The notes beneath the pieces are model-generated. The model was not told the origin of the DNA. It did no database searches and saw only the letters and a program-made list of their open reading frames with translations. A stretch of DNA of 64,000 nt from Diphasiastrum complanatum (taxonomy: Eukaryota; Streptophyta; Lycopodiopsida; Lycopodiales; Lycopodiaceae): assembly GCA_029204225.1 (NCBI GenBank), contig CM055097.1:56764902-56828901 (forward strand), read 5' to 3'. Position 1 is the first letter of the stretch. Every line of letters begins with the position of its first letter. The position numbers were made by a program, and so were the translations under genes. This document shows, piece by piece, positions 20,170 through 34,343 of the stretch.

Positions 20170-23100
20170 TTAACAGTAAAACATGACTTTCTTAACATTT
20201 TCTTTCAGAGCAGGAAGGGGCCTAATGGACCCATCCCCACGATGATTCCTGGGACCCAAGCCTCTTGTTAGAGAACCTGCTTCTGAGTTTTCAGGTTCCA
20301 TATAAAACCGTGCACGAAAAGCAGCTAAGTGCGCATAATAAGCAGGAGGAACTGCAAAGTCCAACACATTTTCACATCCCAACATGAGGACGAGCTAGAA
20401 ATGCAAAATATTGTAATAATGGATGTTCAGCTGAGTTCTCATGCGACATAAAGTAGAAATGGCAGGCCCACATACCTATTGAGACAGATCGTGTGCACCG
20501 AGCATATCTGCAGATGGCAGAGAACAAATTAGCTTTGTTTAAAAAAAGTTTGATCAATCAATTGATCTTTTTGACTTAGTACTTTACATGGAGGATAATG
20601 GCGCTTTCAAATTGATTAGCGAATGCAATCGATTTCCTTTTAGAACATTTTTGTTCTTCCCATGTTTTTTTATTTTCAAGTTTGAACTTATTTTGCAATA
20701 CAACGATTTTCTATTTTAGACAGACTTGTTTTGCAATAGAATAATTCAAACTTCAAAGAAATTTAAACTCAATAGAATCAAATTGAATCACGATTCAGAT
20801 CTGCTCAATTCAAATCCATTTGTGACTTGTAACAAAAGGAAGTATATGCAAGAAAATATCAACCCCGCACAGATAGAGCCTATGCTCCAATAGAAGTGAT
20901 TTTTCTTTCCTGGCAGATAAACTTACTATTTGAAATTGCTTAGTGACTTAAGTGAAGTAAGAGCATACGTGTAACACAGACTGTTTGTCAAAAACTGCAA
21001 ACCATCGGCTGAGAACTTATTCTCATCCCACAAGACGTGATAATGAGCTGGCCTGCTTGTCCCCTGCCATAAATCCATAGACATTAAATTAAAGTAACCC
21101 ATTTGGCGATATGGATTTAGTAACTTCATAAAATGAATACAAGTGTACAAGGCAACAGCTAAGTGGATATATTTCACATAAGCTACAGGATTTCACTAAT
21201 CAGGATATAATTTGCTGAAGCAGCATTTATTTAAGATACAACTTAGAACCTGCTTTGAAAAACTCTAAGATTTACCTGTATGCCTGCATGGCTGCAAAGG
21301 TAAAAGTCAAATTCTGTTGGATGGCATATTTTGGAATCAACAACAGTGCCTGTAAACAACAAAAAAACTACTTGACAATGGACTATGAAAGACATTGCTA
21401 CAATAATTGACAAAAGAGTTTACTTAAAACAATATCACTTTTGAAACCCTAAAAGCCTGTAGAAGTCGCAATAGTAAGATCAACAGATATAGCTACAAAA
21501 TCTTGCAAAATATCTTCATTTGAAACTGACACCACTTTTAACAACCTGACCCTAAACCCTGAACAGACCTGGAAGAATGTTGCCACTCTTATCTGTACTG
21601 TTCCTGTCATCGTGATTACTTGCAAACAATCGAGTATGGTGACGCTTTTGCACTACCACAAATGTCACAAGAGGCTGATAATTTGGCTCAAGCGATGCAC
21701 AAGCCTGCAGAAGCAATGATATTAAGATCATAAATTTTTTGACAATGTTACATTTTGCACATCAAATAATATTTAGAGTCATTTCTAGTTTAGGATATAC
21801 CTTTCGAATGGCATCGAGTTCATACAATAAAACCTGGTAGAATTGACCCTCACTGACACCATCCCTGAAAGAACAACATAATTAGTTACATGAATCAAAA
21901 GAAATGTTAGCTTAGCGATAATGTCTGGGGCGTCAAACAAACAGAAACAATGTTTAAATGTTAAAATGTTTAAATATTCCTACTCGTGTCCATAACTCCT
22001 TCACAGAATATTGAATTTCATAAATTTCGTCCAGGTTCAATAAAGATTTTTAAAGAAAAGGCTTGACTTGTGTGAAAAAAAGAAGAAGGTAATTGTCATG
22101 GTTGGTAAATTGTAATGTCATAGTTCCTATCCATACAGAATGAGCTCACTTCAAACGGCGTTAAGGTAAATTCCCACGTCTTTGTATAGTATGTACTTCT
22201 TCGGTTTATTTTTAGGTTAGAAAAAGTAAAATAAATGATCAAATTTTAGAGCCTGGCCACATTTCTTCAGGAAAGTTACCAACCATAGTAGAAGATGTGA
22301 TAATCGGTCAGTCAGCACTGCTGATTAGTCATGCACATATTATGAACAAGAGACGAAAGGACATACCTGTAAAATATGATTCTTAGAGGCTTATAACCAG
22401 TTGATCGACGAAATGACACCAAGAGCTCCCTGAAAGGAGACCAAGATCTCACTCACTATCGTTGGATGCCCAAGATAAGTTTCTCAAATAATAAGGCATG
22501 GATCGACTAAAACGGTATTCCTAACATGCATAAACTCAAGATATATAAAAGCTTGCCAAACACGGTTAATCCCTGAGAGAGAACTCCACTAGTTTTCATC
22601 AGCATTTATATGATTGTGGAGTCTAAAACTTGAAATTTGCAATCACTTTTCTAGACTTTTGCAAGATCCAAATCAAAATTTACCTGATCATTCCGCCTGT
22701 GATTGTTCCTTGTTGAGGGTCAACCCATGTCTTGTAGAGGTCCTGGATCAATTCTTGCCTGTGGGCTTGGGCACACACCAGGCCTGCATACTTGGTCACT
22801 TCTGGCCAATCCTGTGATGCCACCACCTGAAAAGAAAATTAACAGGCTAAGAAACAAACTCATGAAGATTAGATCCATGCTTTACACAAAACAGGTCTCG
22901 TGTTTGAACTCATCCAGAGGTTAATCTTCACTCAAGGTGTTGAGTATAGGACTTAGGGGTTAATGTTTAAGGTTTATGATTTAATGTTTGGAGTTTGGGG
23001 TTTAGTGAATAGCTTGAATTCACGCTAGAATACTCCCAATCACATCAATGTCACTCGAGAAATGCATGTCAACATTGAGCCAGGATACATACTGTCCATA

Positions 23101-23273
23101 CATTATACAGCCAACATGCTGAAAGATAAGCTTACTGCAGCAATAGATGGGCTACAATCTTCTCCAGGTTGTGGATGTGTCACATCTGCTCCAAATATAA
23201 TCGTCGGCATATCACTGACTAGAGGGAGCCGTCTTGAGAGAGCATCAACCAGCACAGTATTTCGTCCTCCAAC
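20170..23273 (-). other. AGO1: AGO1 coding exons 14-22 (PIWI domain)
   Basis: Exon 14: 23273-23136 ([12 protein letters not shown] to SPSIAA, Asp750). Exon 15: 22826-22684 ([15 protein letters not shown], Glu791). Exon 16: 22429-22367 ([20 protein letters not shown]). Exon 17: 21864-21801 ([16 protein letters not shown], Asp836). Exon 18: 21704-21569 ([15 protein letters not shown]). Exon 19: 21349-21276 ([17 protein letters not shown]). Exon 20: 21063-20969 ([15 protein letters not shown]). Exon 21: 20507-20476 ([10 protein letters not shown]). Exon 22: 20351-20170 ([16 protein letters not shown] to stop, His976). All introns here are GT-AG, 96-502 bp. Confidence 0.94.
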
Positions 23274-26200
23274 CTACAGAACATGTACAACAAGCTGATA
23301 TTAGTTAGCAAATTTAAACTTTTGCGACACTTCCAAGCACACAAGAACTAAAATTGCTCACTATACTTGCCCTCCCACAAAGTGTCAAGCCTGAGAAAAG
23401 TTATATAAGAGATTGATCTTAAGCCCTCTTCCATGCTTACTGACATTGGCAAGGTACTGACAATATAGCGTGCATGGGGCCAGCGATATGGACACGGTCA
23501 GCACTATTATACTTGTCATTTGGACTACATACTTTGCACTGTTGGGTCCATCATTTAGAATATGACATTTATTAGATTTATTTATGAGTTGTATGGCCAT
23601 TACTGGGCCTTCCAACTCTTGGACATCAAAGCATACAAACAGGCCTACAAACCTTAGCATTGCTTATTGAATGACTAGTGAGTACCTTTAGCTTAGATCA
23701 GCTTAGCCTCAATTTATCATGGTCATTACTGTCTTTTGCAGTTATAGGTATTCTGCTTTTTCATCGTGGCACTCCTGGTACTTGCATCAAGATGTGTATA
23801 TATTTGCTCAAACTGCTCGGTGCTGTTTCGGTTGACAGCCCTGCTATACTTCCTCACGGTAGGCTAATGATGTCACGTTGTATTTCCATATCATGCATGC
23901 ATTATTATGTGCCCATGGGTTTACTTCTATCATTCCAGGAGATCTGTGGGATATCAATCTACTTTTCAGGTGGCAGTATCTGTGTTATATCAACAAATTT
24001 GTTATACTCTTAGTTCTTTATAATGAAACAATCCACTGTTTTCTTGGACACAACTATTGGTTCCTAGGAAATGATGTGGTATCTTTGAAATGTGCAAAGT
24101 GTTTATTGTGTGAGACAACAACCTTGCCTTTAAGGCATGCTCTTTATTGGCCTATTGTGCCTACTGCAATTTGCATACTCTCCATCAGCAGCTGCTGCTA
24201 TCATATTATTGGTCTATGTGCATAGCATGGGTAGTTTGGTCACAACTCTAGTGGCACATGATAGTACACCTGGACTATACATATCATTTGAGCCTTCTTT
24301 GGATGCAATGCACTTCCATTACTTATCCTGGGATGTTAAAACCAGTGACCATTACCACATCAAAAGGTACTTATGTTACTTCCATGAGTTTTCAGGTAGC
24401 TATATTCTTCCTTGCAAAGAACCACCATACTTCAATCTTAATATTGTTTTATTAGAGCACTCCCATATATCCATATCATTCATTGGAGGTTATGTTGAAT
24501 ATCGTCCGATAACAATACAGCCCTAATTTGTGTAATGTGGTGGCATTGTTGTCCATATCTATCGAGTGGTTGATCCTTAACATCCTCCTTCACCAGCTTT
24601 GATATCCAACAAAAATTTCTTGCATGATACCAGCAATAAGTTCATGCTGATCATGTTCGTTTGTGACTAACAGCATATTCATTTGTGCAGCACTAATATT
24701 GAAGGTTCATCGTATTTGTGGCTCCAGCTTGCCTTGGTATCTTGGTATGATCCAAAAATGTGATTCATAATTAATAGATATTCTATCAAGGTTCCAATGA
24801 CCCAGCTCCTTCATTGGCACAGGTGTTTTGCAGCTCCTGTGCTATATGCATATATTGGTATATGGGTCCTTGCTTTCCGAGTAATTCTTTCTATCGGCTT
24901 CAGCATTATCCTTTTGTGGCAGCAACATTTTCAATCTACCAACACTAAGGACAGTGACCATTTAAAGAGGAAAAGTTATCAGAAAAAAATCAGGCATAAG
25001 GACATCCATATGGATCATCGGTCCACACTTACTAATTTTCATAAAGTCTCTCATCTATTATGCTTGTTTATGAGTCATATGGTCTTTGTAGGGCATAAGC
25101 CTTAATGCAAGGCTCTTGGAACCTCAAAGGGTTTAAATAGGCCCGTAAGCCTCACATTGATTAACTACACAGTAGCTCTAAGCTTAGACCAGCTTAGCTT
25201 CAATTTAGCATCGATTAGCTCAGCTAGATCAGCTTACTACCAGCATACTCTTGTGAAAATTATTCTCATTTTATTGATTATGATCGTTCTCATACTTGAA
25301 TTCTCCTCTCTCTTCTGTGTTCTGGATGTGATGTTTTTCTCATAAAACATGTCAGCCTACAGGTCTAGCAATGCCCATGATATAGACACAACAAGGGTTA
25401 AAAGAAAGACTTGGTAGCATTACCTTCAGAAAGTATCTTATTGTGGGCAAAGAAAACAAATTGATCCAGATAACAGTAACGCAACCATGGTCTTCTATAA
25501 ACACCCTGTCATGTGTTGTATGTAATAGGCCCATGAGCTCACTAATGAATTACCAAAATTAGCCATGGAGCTAAACTAGACTAAAACTAGTCATTAGAAT
25601 TGTTAATAAAGAGGCCCAAACAACCACGTCATATTTGTATTGGTGGGAGTTGTAATAATGGTTATAAGGCCCAAATTAAGGAATAAGGCCCCAAATGTTA
25701 ATTAGAGGCACTAAAGACTTACTATAAATAGAGGAGGTCATGCTAATTTAGAGGCTATTCTACTTTTGTGATTTTTGAACTTTTAGTGATCTTGAAGCTT
25801 CTCTTTGAGAGCTTTCTTGATAGTATTGATGGTTCATGTGCCTACAATCACATGAGAGCTATGATCATGCTCTAGTTTCAGGCTTAATCTTGTGAATGAT
25901 CAAGAATGATGAATAATGGATCCTTACTTTGCCTATTTTTGGTGAAGCTTTACTATCTTTGTCTAGTTTCTTGATTTCTTGAGTATTTTCTTGATTTCTT
26001 GCATTTCCATTATAATTTGATATTAATGAATGGATTAGATGTTTGAATGCTAAGATTGGCACATGACAATTTTGGTATCAAAGCATTAGATCCTTTCCCC
26101 ATCAGATTTGTTGGATTTTGTTAAATTTGGTAGAGTTTCTTGTTCTAGTTTTCTTGTTTTTTTCAATTTCCAGCAAGTTTTGATTCAATTTTTGACCACT

Positions 26201-26835
26201 TAATTTTCATTTTTGTGTGATTTCTTATTGTAGATCAATAGATCTTTCTTTTAGCTTCTTGGAGGTACTAAGATTTTTTGATTTGGAGCTATAATGACCA
26301 AGTTATGGCCATTTTAGTGATTTACTTCCATTTTTAGTTAGTTGTAGTTTATGCGGCTATATTTTTGGCCGAATTTTCTGACTGCAATTTTATAAGATTG
26401 TAGATCTCACTCTCAACTTGAATTTGAGCCAATTTCCAGCCAATTTGGTTGAAAATTGACAAAGTTATTGCAATTCTTGTGAGAGAGGTCAAATCCTAGA
26501 ATTGGTAGGATTTTTGGGAGAGAAGCACTTCAACTTGTCATTCTTGAAGTTTTGCTCGTGTAGATTTTTTTCATTTTTTTCATTTTGAAGTTTTTGAAAT
26601 AGAAATAAAATTAATAAAAATCAAAATCAAAATCAAATCCGACGGTCTATTTACATCCGACGGTCCCTACAATTTATATCTGACGGCCCTCGTACGCTCT
26701 TCTCTGTCCACACATCCTACTTTTAATTGCATCCGACGACACTCCAGTTCATTTGCATCCGACGTAGGCGCCCTCCTCATTTGCATCTAACACGACCTCC
26801 CAATACAACCGACGGCGCCTCGTACCCCTACCTCC

Positions 26836-26890
<55 letters not shown>

Positions 26891-26969
26891 AACTTTCCGA
26901 ATATTTCACATAACATTCTGTGAGGAATATTCTTTGAATATTCGTCCATTTACCTCCACCTCTGGCCCT

Positions 26970-27020
<51 letters not shown>

Positions 27021-30000
27021 TTCATTTTTTTCAAAAATTGCGGTCCGTTCTTTCACGAGCACATGGCTTATCCATCTTAGTGACCAAAAAAAAGTTTTAC
27101 CGTCATTGTTTTAAAGATTTTTACGGTTTTCGTTTCTTTCATGGTCCAATATTTGTAATGATGTTTGTAAGGCCCAAATTAAGGAATAAGGCCCCAAATG
27201 TTAATTAGAGGTACTAAAGACCCACTATAAATAGAGGAGGTCGTGCTGATTTGGAGGCTATTCTACTTTTGTGATGTTTGAACTTTTAGTGATCTTGAAG
27301 CTTCTCTTTGAGAGCTTTCTTGATAGTATTGATGGTTCATGTGCCTACAATCACATGAGAGTTATGATCATGCTCTAGTTTCAGGCTTAATCTTGTGAAT
27401 GATCAATAATGATGAATAATGGATCCTTACTTTGCCTATTTTTGGTGAAGCTTTACTATCTTTGTCTAGTTTCTTGATTTCTTGCATTTCCATTATAATT
27501 TGATGTTAATGAATGGAGTACATGTTTGAATGCTAAGATTGGCACATGACACACCCATACATCCTGTTCAAAACTTCTTTTGAGTATACATGGAAAGGGG
27601 CACATGCTAAAAGTTTTCTGGTTTTTTGAAAAATACATTTCCTGAAATTTGTTAAAAGCATTTCCCTAACTCCACATTTCCCCAACTGGAGGAATGCTTT
27701 GGGGGAAATGTTTCCAAGTGCATGGAAACTCATTTCCTGATAACAAAAGGACTTTGACCTCTTTCAAGGCTAAATTTGACTTTTTTCTATAGAGTCCAAG
27801 ATAAATCAAATCAGTTCCTCCTCCAACAACTTCCACATGCAGTCATGATTACCAAAAGTTTATTTTTATGATAACATGGCATGGTCCCAATTCCCTTATA
27901 CCTTTTCTTAATTATCATTTCTAATTTAATGGAGGATCCATGTTTTTTTTGGGGAGGGGTGTGTTTCCCAAACCTACAATGTAAAGCCAATGATCAGAAA
28001 GCTCAACATCTGTTTGCTAACCACTATCCCTCCAATATCAAAGGTAGAGGACTTGACAGCACAATATATCAAATTTTAAATATAAATGAATCACCATTCA
28101 TAAACAAAATTTGCACAATATGAGACACAATAAACAACAGCCATTCATGCACGAAGAAAACTATTATGGTCCCACTGTACAGCAGATAGCAGTGAGTCCA
28201 CCCAGTTCAGAATCGGGTTGTTCTGAACTATACGAATCAGCATGAATCTTGGTTCAAAATCAGGTCCATCCCAAAGGAATCAGGCGACAAAGAAAATTGC
28301 AATTTTAAAAAAATATTGTGGTAAAAAATATCTACTGTTTACAATGTTTTTTATAGATATTGGATTACTCATGAATACATGCACTTTACTGTTCCTCATA
28401 TAAAGTTGAAACCAGATTAGCGTTCACAGAATCACGGACACAGTCAAACTTCACAAACTATAATAATCAATCCTTTTTTCTAGACACTCCAGTGTTCCAT
28501 CATCTAGATTCCATGAAATGTCACCGACAAACGCTGGAAGCAATTGAGTTTCGAAATTTCATTCAAAGTTTTTCAAACATCTTTTTTTAAGTAGTTCTTT
28601 TCTTTTCTGTTTTGAGCCATAGACATACTATTCTAGGGGCTTAAATATATCAAAAACTTGATAAATGAGCCTAGTTGACTCAGTTTTGGGCCCTACTACT
28701 TAAAGTTTGGACCCCTTTGGCCACTTGTTAAGGCCAACTTCCAAGGGAAAAGTTTGAGATGGGTTTCAAGGTAACTATGATTCCATGTTCCAACTTCCAC
28801 TTGACATTGGAGTTTATGATTTATCCAAGATCCGTCATCAAACATCATCACACAGTACACTGGTCAAAATAAAAAAGCAAAATCAAGCAAGCGTTTCTTT
28901 TTCCAAGGTCCAATTCTTTGAATCGAACCAAACGATTCATTGATGAATTGAGATTCGTTCGCCAACATATCAGAGTTCATGCAAACTATAACACAGAGCA
29001 TTGATGTGACAAATAAGGATTTTTGTGAGACTTCCTTTCAAAACTTAGAAAACAATTGGCAACTGCACAATCAAAATAGAGAAAGGCAACAATTTGCAAG
29101 AAAGATTAAAACAAGTAGTACAGTTTAACAGTGGCCCACCTTTACATTGATCTTCAAAGCAACATTTGCAAGGTATTGCTTGCTCATTTTAAAGACATGC
29201 TTTGTTAAGCAGCATTGTGAAACCAATCCTAGATCTGTCTCGCATATACGCTTCAACTCCCCTGGAAAAAGTTGATCCCAAAGATTATAATCAACCAATT
29301 GAGGCAGCAAACAGCAAAATTGAAAAGAGAAACAAAAGCTACTTCTGTTGGGAATTTGCAAGCCATGACAACAGACATATTCTGGTCATTGCTAATCAAA
29401 TCCAGCAAAGTCAGTGTTGTACAATGGGCAAAACAAAAGCAATATGGTAATAAGGGTTGAACAAACCATAAAGAGGTCCATTGTTATCAGGAAGAATAGC
29501 AACAAGAAGCTCTAACTCTTTTCCCTTGATTTTTGTCTGGATGTCCCTATAGACAGATTTAAGAGCACGCTCCACTTGATCTGGATGAGCCATGTGAATT
29601 GGTATGATGGGCTCCAATTGGAATACCTGCTTAGAAAAAAAAAATTATTGTAAGAAACAGATGTACATTTGGCTTAAATCTCAAATATAAAATGACCGCA
29701 TAGAAAACAGTAAGTCAAAGATGAATACTACATTGTCCAGAGTACCCACAAAATTGCAACACAAAAGATGGACTCAGTCAGTTTTGACTGTAAATAGAAA
29801 ACTTAAAAAAGAGCAGCCATTCCTGACATTCAACTTCAAGTACTAATCTAAGGCTTACACATGCGTCCATCAAATTTAATCAAGAAAATCACTTTTATCT
29901 AAGAGGGCTCTATCTACAAAAGATGATCGATTGAAAAGCATTGGATCATTCAAATCTCTGGACATATCTAGGACCACTATTGGCATTATTGCAGGCATAT

Positions 30001-33000
30001 TATTCTGAGTCCTGATATCATTGTTCACATAGCTATTATGTATACTCACTGTGCTATATTATAAAGAGAAATTTAAAACACCCAGAAAACAATATTGTGG
30101 AACATCAATCGATCATCCTGTATCAATAGAAGAGAAAAAGGTCACTTTGTGCAGTTTCAGCAGATCCTTTTTAACATGTTAATCCTTTGAGCATACCGAA
30201 GTTCCCAGTCGTACGAAGCAAGTACATTTATATGGCACACGGAACGTATGGCTTTTCAACTTTTTAAACATAAGAAATCAAAATATGATGTTTCTTTATT
30301 GTGACGTTCTGTACTTATGAAATGAAATTGTTGTGTACATATGTATGAAAAGTGGGACCCTAAGAATGGAAGAAACAAGTATCGATGGAGCATACCATGC
30401 CAGAAATTTGACACATTTGAGCCAGCTCATGACAAAATCCACGGGCGATGTTTTCTTGAACACCACGAGAGAAGTTGACACAAGCCCAATAGTTGACGTT
30501 TCCTCCATTTATCATTTTCTGGTGCCAACATCAATTGAAAGTAAGTCAATGCCGGCTTCACCTGCTGTACCATCTTGTTCATTGTCAAATTAAAACAGAT
30601 TCAAATAAAAGCAGCTAAAAAGATCAACATCCATCGTGCACGCCCTTCAAGGCATTTAAATCCAATATGTACCATAAACCGTGGCATTTGAGCAAACCCA
30701 CTCTCAGAATAGTGTTCAAGTTCGAAAAAGGCAGCATCTGGATATACAGTGGGAACATTGCCAGGCAGATTTCTATTTGATTCCATTTAGTAGATTAAAA
30801 CTCAAAAGGCAAGATGCTTTACAAACTGGGCAATCCGTTACAATATCAAACTACACCAGAAACCAAACTGGAAAGATAATTGGACTGGTGAGGGGAGGCT
30901 GGAGCTGAAGCAGGCAGCAGCAAGCCACTGCTACCATTGGACAGAGACTCATATGAATGGTCATGCTAACTCCGCACATCAGTGCAGTGTGGCAGAGAAA
31001 ATAGAAACAAAGTACGATTGTGTCACGTAGCATTTGCTTCTTTCCCTTCAATTCAAACTTTGTAAAAACTAAGCATAGTCACGAGTTTATTCAAATCAAG
31101 CAAATTCAAATTTTTCTTTGCAACTTTGCAAATACATTCCAAAAAACCATGATGTTTTTCCAAAATTGAAGAGAACGTGCAAATTTATTATTTTTTGGGG
31201 AAAAAAAGGGTCTATAGAAAAGTATTCTGAATCGCAAATAATCGATTTCATTTCATTTCATTCGATCCAATAGCATTTAAATTGCAATATTTAGTAATTA
31301 ATGCATAAAACTGAGAGTGAAAATGGAATTTTCACAACTACAGCAAATGATGCACAGACATTTGCCTGATATATTGACCAGGTAGACTGGGGACATGGAA
31401 ATCAGAAAGGAAAAAGGAAAACATGGATACCGATCTGCATGCAGCCATAGCAAAGAAAAGCCCAATTGTTCAAGGGTTTTGGATTCTTGCCTTGTTCATC
31501 ATATTCCATGTTCCAACTTGTGGAAGGCAGTCCTTTTCCCTGCCTGTATCATGGTACTTCAGCTATAGAGCCAAATATCATAACCAAAAAAGAAAAGCAA
31601 CTCGGTCAAAAAAGATTCATAAAAACACTTATGGAGAGTGTGGGCATGTATTGAGCAAGCACTATATGCAGTTCAAAATCACAGATAAAGCTTTAATTCA
31701 ACTGCTAATTGAAGAAGAGATTTGCAGTACAAACCCAGGGGGCTGGCAACACTCGTGCTTCTACAAGTGCAAGTTTCTCACTGATCCGAATCCCGAATTC
31801 TTGAGCATATGGATCCTGATGATATGCGTTGTGATAAACAGTCTGCAAAACACCTAAATCCTGTCAGAAACTATGCCTTTGCACATTGAGTTGAATTTCG
31901 ATTCTAGCACTAAATTTAAATGTGATGCAACATGGTAAAATTCTAAGGCTAAATTTACAAGACCTTCTCTCTGCCTTGTTACTACAGTACACTTAGATAT
32001 GTTATTGAATATCGTGTTGCAATCGTGGGGCATATGGGGGCTTAATATGTTTTTGGCCACAACGAAATGTGTTAAGCTGCACATGGCACTTCATATGGTT
32101 ATCAGACCTATGATAACCGTATTTCTGGCTGCATGCTAGTCTTTAGAGTAAAACAATGGAAAACTTTGAAGTTTGCAATCAAAGGTATATCATAACATCA
32201 CACGCAACGAGTAAGACTCCAACCAGTTGGTCAAAATCAATACATTAAGTATCTTATTGGTAGCATATAAATTTGGAATCTGAGATGCCGACACGTTCTA
32301 CATCAGTACGATGGTTCCTATATCATACTTGACTTCATGATCCTTTTCGGTCCATTAAAAAGAAAGAGCTGGACCACAGCCTACTAGCTTGGTTACTTGG
32401 GATACTCACAAGACAAAAAAGATAACCGACCTTTTTGCTTAGTTACGAGACTTGTTTTGGATGTACAACATTGATGGCTACAGAAATTAGAGTGGAATGG
32501 TGCCAAGGTTGCATGTTGTGGGTAGATAATTCTTTTGAATGTAAATACAAGACTGAGATTTTTCTATGGATTTTCAGCAAATTATGTGAGTATACTTACT
32601 TGCAAAATGTCATATTCTCGATCTTTTGGTCGTTGGCATGTCAACTTCAAAAGAGCAGTAACTTGTCGTTCACTTAGTCGCTTGGTGTAACGTTGCCCTT
32701 CCACAATTTTGCAAACCTAGATCAAGTACAAAGGAGTAAAAGATTCCTCACGCCTTGGAATCAACACATCTTTAAAAAAAACAAAAAGCATCTACCAAAT
32801 ATGAAATGAAAACATCCACCTAATCTGAACTTGTTCCAAAATTTAATATGTTCATGTGACACCTTCCAAGTGACAATCGTAGTTTCTATAAAAGGTTGTG
32901 CTAACTATATATCAATCGATGAAAAAGAGAAATCACAAAATGGTCTCTTACTATAGGAAAGAAATCACCAATCCAAAATATACTACAGTTTGCAATTGAT

Positions 33001-34298
33001 TAGAACTTCTTCATCATTTTATGCACAAGTCCATTCTCAAGGAAAGAAACATTGTCTTGTTGGTAGATAAAGTACGAAAGGGTGCTAACTTCAAGTTACA
33101 CTAGAAGAATTTATGTTTTTCATTTCCAATTTCAAATTAAAAGTTTTAACCAAGAAATATAACCAATTGACACTCTATACACATCCTTCATAAGAAAGTT
33201 GGAATTCAAATCAAGCCAAAAACAATATATATTTCCCCAATTGTTTTATGGAAGAAAAGTTCCTTGGACACATGTAGGCCGTTAAATACATATAATCTCA
33301 TATATTTTTGGGAAAAAAGAACTGATTACATGATCTATTTGAGAGGTTTAAGCAACCAAATCAAATAATAGTTTGAATAATTTGTCGACCATTTTTCAAA
33401 AGGTTTTCAATCAATGATTGCAACACCTTGAAAGTATTGCATATTCCATGTGTAAGAAATTAACTATTACAAATAAATCAAAACTGGATGTCGTGACTAT
33501 TTGTCTTGCTTAAATCAACAACACAAAATATTGCTCGGCAACATTCACACAAGATGAATTAAAGCATGATTGTGTCTTGTAGATTATCTATACTTTCCGG
33601 ATGTTCAAGGTGTAGATGTTTTCGATTAGAGGTGCAGATGTTTTATAACCACATTCAACATTTTATATTTATACCTCCATCGGCAAGTAGTTTGGTCTCT
33701 CTTGATTCCCAACTTGAAGACATGGAAGGGATTGACCGCGAATCACATAACCATATGTGTCACGAAAATATTCAATGACGGACTTGAGTGTCCCCCTTTC
33801 ATCAACAGGAAACCTGCATGAGAATTTATACAGTATGTGTCAACAAATCTACATAATTCTGAACTTGTATGAAAGTTTGCTAGTTAGCCCTCAATTAGAC
33901 ACAAAAAGTTCAAATCACATTTGGAGGAAAAAAATCACTTTGAAAGAGCAAATTATCAAACTAGGGAATGTGCTTACAAAACAGCACATGACAAATACCC
34001 TTTGATAGGGTAGAATGTGCGTTCAAATTATAGTTGCTGAGCGTTTCTACAAACATGTCCAGAAACACGTTCAAAAACGAGTTTTTGATTCAGGGCAGCA
34101 TTTCTCAGAAAAGGTTTTTTTTTGTGGGCGATATGGGTATCAAATTAAAGCATTGATCAAGGGCAGTACATTTATGTACGTTGCCAAATGTTTCAGGTAC
34201 AACGTGGTCCATTTTAGGTGCATCATTCCCTCTTGGATTCTAACAAGGATAAAAATTCAGAATGGCTTGGATTCCAGGGAATATCATGGAATGTGTGC

Positions 34299-34343
<45 letters not shown>

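Larger units (their letters stand above)
25502..27556 (+). mobile_element. Miniature LTR retrotransposon in AGO1 intron 13
   Basis: The element runs from TGTCATGTG at 25507 to CACATGACA at 27551 (perfect nine-base inverted ends), flanked by CACCC at 25502-25506 and 27552-27556. The left LTR is 25507-26068 (562 bp). The right LTR resumes similarity at about 27147 and lacks its first 150 bases or so, so the purine tract boundary is lost. The primer-binding site TGGTATCAAAGC is at 26073-26084. The interior is non-coding and holds a (CT)n run (26840-26889) and an (AT)n run (26972-27016). It sits antisense to AGO1. It cannot move by itself. Confidence 0.85.

Noticed and set aside
23678-24526. Plus-strand open stretches as a gene nested in AGO1 intron 13
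   Set aside because: No motif, overlapping frames, no sensible splice pattern and ordinary AT-rich composition.
26749-27062. Open frames rich in Glu-Arg and Tyr-Ile repeats
   Set aside because: They are (CT)n and (AT)n microsatellites inside a miniature LTR element.
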